From the NCBI GenBank assembly GCA_965261015.1, contig CBDHCC010000002.1, positions 682,001 through 746,000 on the forward strand: a stretch of 64,000 nt of DNA. The letters are read 5' to 3'. This DNA comes from CBDHCC01 sp965261015 (GTDB lineage Bacteria > Pseudomonadota > Alphaproteobacteria > Sphingomonadales > Sphingomonadaceae). The translations under genes were made by a program, and so were the position numbers. Below are positions 25,395-32,563 of the stretch, piece by piece (the stretch's first letter is position 1; each line of letters starts with the position of its first letter). The notes under the pieces are model-generated. The model saw only the letters and a list, made by a program, of their open reading frames with translations, did not search any database and was not told where the DNA came from.

Positions 25395-26258
25395 TCAGCG
25401 CAGGCGGCGCAACAGGGCGCTGGTGTCCAGGCGACCGCCGCCCATCGCCTGCACCTCGGCATAGAACTGGTCGACCAGGGCGGTCAGCGGCAGACCCACC
25501 CCCAGCCGGTTCGCCTCCGCGATCGCCAGCCCCAGGTCCTTGCGCATCCAGTCGACCGCGAAGCCGAAATCGAAGCGGTCCTGCGCCATTGTCGGCCAGC
25601 GGTTGTCCATCTGCCACGACTGCGCCGCGCCGCCGCCGATCGCCTCGTGCACGGTCGTCGGGTCCAGGCCCGCCGCCGTCACGAACCGCATGGCCTCAGC
25701 CAACCCCTGCAGCACGCCGGCGATGGCGATCTGATTGGCCATCTTGGCCGACTGGCCCGCACCGGCCGGCCCGACATGGACGATGCGCTTGCCATAGGCC
25801 TCCATCAGCGGCCGCGCCGCCGCCATCGCGGCGTCCGTGCCGCCGCACATGATCGCCAGCCGCCCCGCCTCGGCGCCCGCCTGCCCACCCGACACCGGCG
25901 CGTCGAGCCCCAGCAAATCCCGGCCCTCACCCTCCGTCGCCAACGCGCGCGCCGTGGCGGGGCCGATGGTGGTGTGGTCCACGAAGAGCGCGCCCGGCTC
26001 CATGGCCGCGAAGCACCCATCCGCCCCCAGGGTCACCGCCTCGACGTCCGCGTCCGCCCCGACGCAGGCGAACACGGCGGCCGCGCCGCGCGCCGCGCCG
26101 GCGGGGGTCGGCGCGCTCTCGCCCCCGTGCCGCTCCACCCATTCGTCGGCACGCTTGGGGGTGCGGTTGTAGACGACGACCTCGTGCCCGGCCGCGGCCA
26201 GGTGACCGGCCATCGGCGCGCCCATGACGCCAAGGCCCAGAAACGCCACCCGGCTCAT
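25395..26258 (-). CDS. Beta-hydroxyacid dehydrogenase (3-hydroxyisobutyrate dehydrogenase family)
   Basis: A 287-residue NAD(P)-dependent dehydrogenase. The N-terminal Rossmann motif is VAFLGLGVMGAPMAGHLAAAGH, the substrate-binding signature is LDAPVSGGQAGAEAG, and the catalytic lysine lies in AGQSAKMANQ. Family members act on 3-hydroxyisobutyrate, tartronate semialdehyde and related acids, or reduce succinic semialdehyde. No valine-catabolism or glyoxylate genes are adjacent, so the substrate stays open. Its start overlaps the stop of a small membrane-protein gene by 4 bases, suggesting co-transcription. It ends 43 bases before the amidohydrolase start. Confidence 0.88.
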   Translation of the reverse strand: MSRVAFLGLGVMGAPMAGHLAAAGHEVVVYNRTPKRADEWVERHGGESAPTPAGAARGAAAVFACVGADADVEAVTLGADGCFAAMEPGALFVDHTTIGPATARALATEGEGRDLLGLDAPVSGGQAGAEAGRLAIMCGGTDAAMAAARPLMEAYGKRIVHVGPAGAGQSAKMANQIAIAGVLQGLAEAMRFVTAAGLDPTTVHEAIGGGAAQSWQMDNRWPTMAQDRFDFGFAVDWMRKDLGLAIAEANRLGVGLPLTALVDQFYAEVQAMGGGRLDTSALLRRLR

Positions 26259-26476
26259 CGGCGCGGCTCCACCGTGCGCCAGACCAGGACGGCAAATCCG
26301 ATCACGACCGCCCCCATCGCCAGCACATAAGGCAGTCCCATGCCGCGCCCGCTGGCGTCGAGCAGCAGCCGGCCGACGATCAGCACGGCCACGAAGCCGG
26401 CGATTGCGGCCCAGCCGGCGGGCGAGGCGGGGGTGACGCCGAACCCCGTGCGCTTGTGTCGGAACCAGTGGGCCAT
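26255..26476 (-). CDS. Small two-helix membrane protein of unknown function
   Basis: A 73-residue protein beginning MAHWFRHKRTGFG. Two hydrophobic helices follow (GWAAIAGFVAVLIVGRLLL and LPYVLAMGAVVIGFAVLVW), joined by a short polar loop, with a basic end (RTVEPRR). I do not recognise a named family. The ATG at 26474-26476 gives the most natural N-terminus; another ATG at 26501-26503 would add nine residues. Its stop overlaps the start of the dehydrogenase gene, so the two are probably translated from one message. It diverges from the DUF3429 gene, with about 80 bases between starts. Confidence 0.6.
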   Translation of the reverse strand: MAHWFRHKRTGFGVTPASPAGWAAIAGFVAVLIVGRLLLDASGRGMGLPYVLAMGAVVIGFAVLVWRTVEPRR

Positions 26477-26557
26477 GGCCGCCGGGATGCGGGCGGCGGG
26501 CATCCAGGTCAAGCGGCCGCTTGCCTAACCCCCGCCGTCGGTTAGGCGTGGCGAACC

Positions 26558-26995
26558 ATGGCTCCTCCCCCGCTCCCGCGCCTGCTCGGTCCCGCCGGCC
26601 TCCTCCCCCAGGCGGTGGCCTTGCTGGTGGTCGTCTATGCTCCGGTCGAATGGCGCTTCGCCGGCGTCACCGGGGCGCAATTCTACGCGGCAGCGATCCT
26701 GAGCTTCCTGGGCGGGATCTGGTGGGGGCTGGCGGCGCGGGCCGAGGAGCCACCCGCCTGGGTCTGGATCGCCAGCGTGGTGCCCAGCCTCTGGACCGCG
26801 GCCGCACTGTTCGCGCTGCAATGGGGATGGAACGCCGCCGTGCTGTGGGCGCTGGCGGCCGGGCTGCTGATCGCTCTTGCCGTCGACCGGGCGCTGTGGG
26901 GTGCCGGCCTGATGCCCGACTGGCTGTGGCGGCTGCGGGTGCGACTGTCAGTCTGGCTGGCGGTCCTGACCGGCGCGGTAGCACTGCTGAGATAA
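26558..26995 (+). CDS. DUF3429 family membrane protein
   Basis: A 145-residue hydrophobic protein with about five membrane segments (AVALLVVVYAPVEW, FYAAAILSFLGGIWWGLA, WIASVVPSLWTAAALFAL, VLWALAAGLLIALAVDRAL, VWLAVLTGAVALL). The ILSFLGGIWWGLA and VDRALW elements fit the DUF3429 family, small inner-membrane proteins of unknown function found mostly in proteobacteria. The ATG at 26558 starts the first recognisable segment. It stands alone on the plus strand, and its stop faces the hemA stop across 5 bases. Confidence 0.75.
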   Translation: MAPPPLPRLLGPAGLLPQAVALLVVVYAPVEWRFAGVTGAQFYAAAILSFLGGIWWGLAARAEEPPAWVWIASVVPSLWTAAALFALQWGWNAAVLWALAAGLLIALAVDRALWGAGLMPDWLWRLRVRLSVWLAVLTGAVALLR

Positions 26996-27000
26996 GGCGC

Positions 27001-28254
27001 TCAGGCGGCCAGGCGCAGGTCCAGCCGGCCCCAGATCTCCGCCAGAGCCCCGGCCAGTTCGTCGATCATCGCGTCGTCGTGGTTCGGGCCGGGGGTGAAG
27101 CGCAGACGCTCCGTCCCGCGCGGCACGGTCGGAAAATTGATCGGCTGAACGTAGACGCCGTACTCGGCGAGCAGGATGTCGCTGATCGCCTTGGCCTTGA
27201 CGGGATCGCCGACCATCAGCGGGACGATGTGCGTGTCGGTGGCCAGCACCGGCAGGCCAGCGTCCGCCAGCTTCGCCTTCAGCCGCGACGCGGCGCGCTG
27301 CTGCCCCGCCCGCTCGTGCTCCGACGATTTCAGGTGGCGCACGCTGGCCAGCACGCCGGCGACCAGCACCGGCGACAGCGACGTGGTGAAGATGAAGCCC
27401 GGCGCGTAGGACCGGATCACGTCGACCACCGTGCGCCCGGCCGCGATATAGCCGCCCATGACGCCGAAGGCCTTGCCCAGCGTGCCCTCGATAATGGTCA
27501 CGCGGTCCGCGACGCCGTCGCGCTCGGAAATGCCGCCGCCCCGCGGGCCGTACATCCCGACCGCGTGCACCTCGTCCAGATAGGTGAGCGCGTTGTAGCG
27601 GTCGGCCAGGTCGCAGATTTGCGCGATCGGGGCGACGTCGCCGTCCATGGAATAGACCGACTCGAACGCGATCAGCTTGGGTGCGTCTGCCGGCTCGGCG
27701 GCCAGCAGCGCCTCCAGATGGTCCAGATCGTTATGGCGGAACACGCGCTTCTCGGCGCCCGAATTGACGATCCCCGCGATCATGGACGCGTGGTTCAGCT
27801 CGTCGGAGAAGACCACGCAGCCGGGAAGCACCTTGGCCAGCGTCGACAGCGTGGCCTCGTTCGAGACATAGCCGGACGTGAACAGCAGCGCGCCTTCCTT
27901 GCCGTGCAGGTCGGCGAGTTCGGCTTCAAGCTCGATATGGTAGTGCGTCGTTCCGCCTATGTTGCGGGTGCCGCCCGAGCCGGCGCCGACATCGCGCAGC
28001 GCCTCTTCCATCGCGGCGATCACGACGGGATGCTGGCCCATCGCCAGATAGTCGTTTGAGCACCAGACCGTGATCGGCTTCGGCCCATTATGGCCCGCGA
28101 AGCAGCGCGCGTTGGGATAGCGGCCGCGATCGCGCAGGATGTCGACGAACACGCGATAGCGTCCCTCGTCGTGCAGCCGGTCGATCGCCTGGGAAAACAG
28201 CCGGTTGTAATCGGCGGGAGGCGGGGTCACTGCGTCGCTCACGCCCCTCCACAT
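27001..28254 (-). CDS. hemA: 5-aminolevulinate synthase
   Basis: A PLP-dependent alpha-oxoamine synthase of about 417 residues that condenses glycine and succinyl-CoA into 5-aminolevulinate, the first step of haem synthesis in alphaproteobacteria. Landmarks are WCSNDYLAMGQHP, GSGGTRNIGGTTHYH, FSDELNHASMI, YLDEVHAVGMYG and the PLP-lysine site EGTLGKAFG. Length and motifs fit the family without gaps. Either ATG at 28252-28254 or GTG at 28240-28242 (GGAGG close upstream) could be the start; they differ by four residues. It is transcribed alone, with convergent DUF3429 downstream and murI upstream on the same strand. Confidence 0.95.
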   Translation of the reverse strand: MWRGVSDAVTPPPADYNRLFSQAIDRLHDEGRYRVFVDILRDRGRYPNARCFAGHNGPKPITVWCSNDYLAMGQHPVVIAAMEEALRDVGAGSGGTRNIGGTTHYHIELEAELADLHGKEGALLFTSGYVSNEATLSTLAKVLPGCVVFSDELNHASMIAGIVNSGAEKRVFRHNDLDHLEALLAAEPADAPKLIAFESVYSMDGDVAPIAQICDLADRYNALTYLDEVHAVGMYGPRGGGISERDGVADRVTIIEGTLGKAFGVMGGYIAAGRTVVDVIRSYAPGFIFTTSLSPVLVAGVLASVRHLKSSEHERAGQQRAASRLKAKLADAGLPVLATDTHIVPLMVGDPVKAKAISDILLAEYGVYVQPINFPTVPRGTERLRFTPGPNHDDAMIDELAGALAEIWGRLDLRLAA

Positions 28255-28288
28255 AGCGGCGGGCGGCCATTTTTCCAGTGCGAACGAC

Positions 28289-29089
28289 TCACAACAAGGC
28301 GGGAGCGTCGAAGCCCTCGCGCGCCCAGGCGGCCGCCACCCGGGCGGGCACCGGCTCCGGTCCGGTCAGGAGCACCCGATGGCGCGCCGTGTTCGCCAAA
28401 GGTGCCGGGTCGCCCAGCAGGTGCGCCGCGCGGCGCGCGATGCCGGCCGCCCCGTCGACGAAGCGCACCATCGGCGCGGCCGCCGCCAACTGTTCGCCCA
28501 GCAGGGGAAAGTGCGTGCAGGCGAGCACGACCGTGTCGACCCGGTCGCCGCCGGGTCGCGCGCTGAGCCCCTCCAGGGCGGCGACGATCCGCTCGGGCGC
28601 GGGCGGATCGCCGGCAAAGGCTTCCTCGGCCGCCACGACGAGGTCGGGCGCGCCGTGCCGGACGACGATGAGGTCGGCGGCCCATTCGGCGATCAGCCGG
28701 TCCAGATAAGGCTGGCGCACGGTGGCCTGGGTGCCCAGCACCCCGATCGCGCCGGTCCGGGTGGCCATCGCCGCCGGTTTCACCGCGGGCACGGTGCCGA
28801 CCACCGGCAGGTTGAGGGCGGAGCGCACGTCGGCGAGGGCGATCGTGGACGCCGTGTTGCAGGCAATGACCACCAAGGCCGGGGACACGCGCTCGACCAG
28901 CCGGCCCAGAAGGGCGGGAACCCGCACCGCGATCTCCCGCTCCGTCCGGCCGCCATAGGGAAAGCCCTCCCGGTCCGCGGCATAGACGATCGGCCAGCCG
29001 GGCAAGCGGGCGCGGACCGCACGCGCGACCGACAGTCCGCCGACGCCGCTGTCGAAGATCAGGATGGGGGCGGGAGGGCGTTGATCCAT
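28289..29089 (-). CDS. murI: Glutamate racemase
   Basis: A 266-residue racemase providing D-glutamate for peptidoglycan. The catalytic cysteine pair is visible in VVIACNTAST and VVLACTHFPLL, and the N-terminal FDSGVGGLSVARAV is the family signature. PYGGRTE appears as FPYGGRTEREI. The ATG at 29087-29089 is preferred; a GTG 18 bases upstream would add six residues. It diverges from plsY with about 70 bases between the starts, which probably hold both promoters. It lies 34 bases upstream of hemA on the same strand. Confidence 0.95.
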   Translation of the reverse strand: MDQRPPAPILIFDSGVGGLSVARAVRARLPGWPIVYAADREGFPYGGRTEREIAVRVPALLGRLVERVSPALVVIACNTASTIALADVRSALNLPVVGTVPAVKPAAMATRTGAIGVLGTQATVRQPYLDRLIAEWAADLIVVRHGAPDLVVAAEEAFAGDPPAPERIVAALEGLSARPGGDRVDTVVLACTHFPLLGEQLAAAAPMVRFVDGAAGIARRAAHLLGDPAPLANTARHRVLLTGPEPVPARVAAAWAREGFDAPALL

Positions 29090-29158
29090 GTAAGTTGAGG
29101 GTGTCACATCGCGCTGCTATTGTGAACGCCTGGTGGGATGTGTGCAGGGAGGCAGCGG

Positions 29159-29761
29159 GTGGAGACGGTCGTACTCTGGCAAGCCCCGGCCCTCGCACTG
29201 GCCATCGGCTATCTGTTGGGATCGCTGCCCTTCGGGGTCATTCTGACCCGGCTGTTCGGGGCGGGCGACCTGCGCGCCATCGGATCGGGCAGCACCGGGG
29301 CCACCAACGTGTTGCGAACCGGCCGGACCGGCCTGGCGGCGGCCACCGCGCTGCTCGACCTGCTGAAGGGCACGGCGGCCGTGCTGGTGGCGGCGCACAC
29401 GACGCCTGGCCTTCAGCCCCTGGCGGCGATCGCGGCGGTGGTGGGCCACTGTTATCCCGTGTGGCTGGCCTTCCGGGGCGGCAAGGGGGTGGCGACGCTG
29501 ATGGGTGTGACGATGGCCCTCTCGCCGGTCGCCGGGCTGGTCTTCGCGCTCGCATGGCTGGGCACGGTGGCCGCGACCCGACTGTCCTCGCTCGCCGGCC
29601 TGGTGGCCGCGATCAGCGTGCCCGTGACCTTCGCGGCGCTGCCGATGTGGAGCGAGGTGGCGGCCGGGATCGGGCTGGCGCTGCTGGTGCTGTGGCGGCA
29701 CCGGGCCAACATCGACCGGCTGCTGGCCGGCGTGGAACCGCGGGTCGGCGCGTCGCGGTGA
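29159..29761 (+). CDS. plsY: Glycerol-3-phosphate acyltransferase PlsY
   Basis: An integral inner-membrane acyltransferase of 200 residues using acyl-phosphate to acylate glycerol 3-phosphate, the first step of phospholipid synthesis. The three PlsY signature loops are visible: GSLPFGVILTRLFG, GSGSTGATNVLR and HCYPVWLAFRGGKGVAT. The GTG at 29159 is chosen because GGGAGG lies six bases upstream; an in-frame ATG at 29138 would add seven residues. The dprA start follows the stop within 30 bases, suggesting one transcript. Confidence 0.93.
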   Translation: METVVLWQAPALALAIGYLLGSLPFGVILTRLFGAGDLRAIGSGSTGATNVLRTGRTGLAAATALLDLLKGTAAVLVAAHTTPGLQPLAAIAAVVGHCYPVWLAFRGGKGVATLMGVTMALSPVAGLVFALAWLGTVAATRLSSLAGLVAAISVPVTFAALPMWSEVAAGIGLALLVLWRHRANIDRLLAGVEPRVGASR

Positions 29762-29786
29762 GCGGTGGCGTGGTGAGCATGGCCGA

Positions 29787-30887
29787 GTGAGCGCGGCCGG
29801 GTGGAGCGTCGCCGAGCGGATGGCGGCCTTGCGCCTGATCCGCACGCCCCGGATCGGCCCCGTCACCTACGCCCAGCTTCTCGACCGCTTCTTCACGCCG
29901 TCGGCCGCGCTGGCGGGCCTGTCCGACCTGGCGCTCCGCGGCGGCGGCAAGCCCCCCGTCGTCCCCTCGCCGGCCATCGCCGAACGCGAATTGGCGCGGT
30001 CGGCGGACCTCGGCGGCCAGCTGATCTTTCTGGGAGAGGGCGGCTACCCCACCCGATTGGCCGCGACCGACGGTGCGCCGCCGGTGCTGGCGATCCGGGG
30101 CGAGGCCCGGCGGCTGGAGGACCGGTCGGTGGCCATGGTGGGCGCGCGCAACGCCTCGGCCGCGGCGCGCAAGATGGCGCGCGATCTGGCCGCCGAGCTG
30201 GGCCGGGCGGGCTGGCTGGTGGTGAGCGGGCTGGCGCGCGGCATCGACACGGCGGCGCACCAGGGTTCGCTGGCGACCGGGACCGCCGGGGTCATCGCCA
30301 GTGGCCTGGACATCGCCTGGCCGCCGGAAAACGCCGAACTGCAGGCGCGGATCGGCCAGGAGGGCATCCTGATCGCCGAACAGCCGCCCGGCACCCAGCC
30401 GCTCGCCCGGCACTTCCCCTCGCGCAACCGGATCATCGCCGGACTGACGCTGGGCACCGTGGTGGTCGAGGCCGCGCCGCGATCCGGGTCGCTGATCACC
30501 GCGCGGCTGGCCGGCGAGGCGGGTCGTGAGGTGATGGCGATCCCCGGCTCTCCGCTCGACCCGCGCGCGCGCGGCTGCAACGCCCTGATCCGCGACGGGG
30601 CGACGCTGGTGGAGACGGCGGACGACGTGATCGAGGCGCTGACGACGGTCGGCGGCGGCCTGCGGCAAGAGCGGCTGCCCTACGCCGCGGGCCCGCCCCG
30701 CAGCGCAGAGCCCGACCCGCACGAACGCCGCGCCCTGGCGGACCTGCTGGGCCCGGTGCCCGTCGCCGTGGACGAGCTGGTCCGCCAGTCGGGGCTGTCC
30801 GCGGCGCAGGTCGCCGCCGTGCTGCTGGAGCTGGAGGTCGCCGGCCGGGTGGAACGCCACGCCGGCAACCGGGTGAGCTGGGCCTAG
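29787..30887 (+). CDS. dprA: DNA processing protein DprA
   Basis: A 366-residue DprA (Smf) that in transformable bacteria binds incoming single-stranded DNA and loads RecA. The Rossmann-like core shows MVGARNASAAA, VVSGLARGIDTAAHQG, FPSRNRIIAGL and VVEAAPRSGSLITA. A C-terminal winged-helix domain (PVAVDELVRQSGLSAAQVAAVLLELE) and an N-terminal SAM-like helical part complete the long form. The start is a GTG at 29787. Its stop lies 14 bases from the convergent sulP stop. dprA is present in many non-competent species, so transformability is not implied. Confidence 0.93.
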   Translation: MSAAGWSVAERMAALRLIRTPRIGPVTYAQLLDRFFTPSAALAGLSDLALRGGGKPPVVPSPAIAERELARSADLGGQLIFLGEGGYPTRLAATDGAPPVLAIRGEARRLEDRSVAMVGARNASAAARKMARDLAAELGRAGWLVVSGLARGIDTAAHQGSLATGTAGVIASGLDIAWPPENAELQARIGQEGILIAEQPPGTQPLARHFPSRNRIIAGLTLGTVVVEAAPRSGSLITARLAGEAGREVMAIPGSPLDPRARGCNALIRDGATLVETADDVIEALTTVGGGLRQERLPYAAGPPRSAEPDPHERRALADLLGPVPVAVDELVRQSGLSAAQVAAVLLELEVAGRVERHAGNRVSWA

Positions 30888-30898
30888 CGCACCCCGCC

Positions 30899-32437
30899 CT
30901 AATGCGGGGCGACGCCCAGTTCCACGCCCGTCTTGTCGTGACGCGCGAACTTGTCGACCAGATCGGCGCTGGCGCGGTTCACGCCCACGACCTCCACTTC
31001 GTGGCCCGCGCGGCGAAAGCGCTCCACGATCCGGTCCAGCGCCGCGACCGCCGAGATGTCCCAGAAATGCGCGCCGCGCAGGTCGATCCGCACGTCCGAC
31101 GCCGCTTCGCGCCCGTCCATGGCGCGCACGAAGCGATCCACCGACGCGAAGAAGATCTGGCCGGTGACGGTGTAGGTCGCCCGTCGCCCGCCCTCGCTCT
31201 CCGCACGCTCGACGGAGAACATCCGCTGGACCTTGCCCGCGAAGAAGATGCCGGACAGCAGCACGCCGGCCAGCACGCCCTTGGACAGGTCGTGGGTCGC
31301 GACGACGACCGTGACGGTGGTCAGCATCACCACGGACGACGGCCAGGGGTGGCGGCGCAGATTGGGAATGGAGTTCCAGGAGAATGTGCCGATCGACACC
31401 ATGATCATCACCGCGACCAGCGCCGGCATCGGAATGCGACCCACGAATGGCCCCAGCCCCGTCAGCAGGATCAGCAGCGTGGCGCCCGCGGTGAAGGTCG
31501 ACAATCGGCCGCGCCCGCCGGAGGTCACGTTGATGACCGACTGGCCGATCATCGCGCAGCCACCCATCCCGCCGAAGAACGCGGCCACGATGTTCGCCGC
31601 GCCCTGCCCGCCGCACTCGCGCCGCTTGTCGCTGTCCGTGTGGGTCATGTCGTCCACGATCTGCGCGGTCAGCAGCGATTCCAACAGCCCCACCGCCGCC
31701 ATAGCCAGCGAATAGGGGGCCACGATCCGCAGGGTGTCCCAGGTGAGCGGCACGTCCGGCCAGGTGAAGGACGGCAGCCCGTCGGGCAACGTCCCCATCT
31801 GGCCCACCGTCCGCACCGGCACGCCCCACCCGATCGCCACGGCGGTCAGGACGGCGATGGCGACCAGGGGTGATGGAACGGCGGTCGTCAGGCGCGGCAG
31901 GCCGAAGATCACGAACAGGCCCGCGCCCACCATCGCATAGGTCTGCCACCCCACCCCGGTCAGTTGCGGCACCTGCGCCAGGAAGATCAGGATGGCGAGC
32001 GCGTTGACGAAGCCGGTGATGACTGACCGGGACACGAACTGCATCAGCAGGTCCAGCCGGGCGAGCCCCGCCACCAGCTGGATCAGGCCCATCAGCACGG
32101 TGGCGGCGAACAGATACTCCACGCCGTAACCGCGGACCAGCGGCCCCACGAGCACAGCGACGGCCGCGGTCGCCGCCGAGATCATGCCAGGCCTTCCACC
32201 CGTGACGCTGATCACGATTGCGATGGCGATCGACGCGTACAGGCCGACGCGCGGGTCGACGCCCGCGATGATGGAAAAGCCGATCGCCTCCGGGATCAGC
32301 GCCAACGCCACCACCACGCCGGCCAGCATGTCCGCGCGCGGTTGGGCGAGCCAGTCGTGGCGAAGGGTGGCGGACAGGGCGGCGATGACGGGCACCTTCG
32401 AGGTTCGGGATTGGGCGGGGCGGCCGGGCGGTGCCAT
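30899..32437 (-). CDS. SulP-family anion transporter with STAS domain
   Basis: A 512-residue transporter of the SLC26/SulP family. The first ~400 residues carry the transmembrane core, with ALIPEAIGFSIIAGVDPRVGLYAS in the first helices, where the family normally has its anion-binding Pro-rich stretch, and LESLLTAQIVDD midway. The last ~110 residues form a STAS domain (VRIDLRGAHFWDISAVAALDRI). Substrates in the family are sulphate, bicarbonate or dicarboxylates; nothing here decides between them. The ATG at 32435-32437 is chosen; the frame is open upstream only as topA antisense. Some 126 bases separate its start from topA. Confidence 0.88.
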   Translation of the reverse strand: MAPPGRPAQSRTSKVPVIAALSATLRHDWLAQPRADMLAGVVVALALIPEAIGFSIIAGVDPRVGLYASIAIAIVISVTGGRPGMISAATAAVAVLVGPLVRGYGVEYLFAATVLMGLIQLVAGLARLDLLMQFVSRSVITGFVNALAILIFLAQVPQLTGVGWQTYAMVGAGLFVIFGLPRLTTAVPSPLVAIAVLTAVAIGWGVPVRTVGQMGTLPDGLPSFTWPDVPLTWDTLRIVAPYSLAMAAVGLLESLLTAQIVDDMTHTDSDKRRECGGQGAANIVAAFFGGMGGCAMIGQSVINVTSGGRGRLSTFTAGATLLILLTGLGPFVGRIPMPALVAVMIMVSIGTFSWNSIPNLRRHPWPSSVVMLTTVTVVVATHDLSKGVLAGVLLSGIFFAGKVQRMFSVERAESEGGRRATYTVTGQIFFASVDRFVRAMDGREAASDVRIDLRGAHFWDISAVAALDRIVERFRRAGHEVEVVGVNRASADLVDKFARHDKTGVELGVAPH

Positions 32438-32563
32438 CGGACCGCGCGCTCCTTGGCCGATCGCCCGCGCTCCGTCCACCGCCGCTCCGCGACGCAGGCA
32501 CCCCTTGACGCGTCGCGCCGCCGCCCACCACCTTCGCGTGCGTACGTGTAAGGACCGCTCACC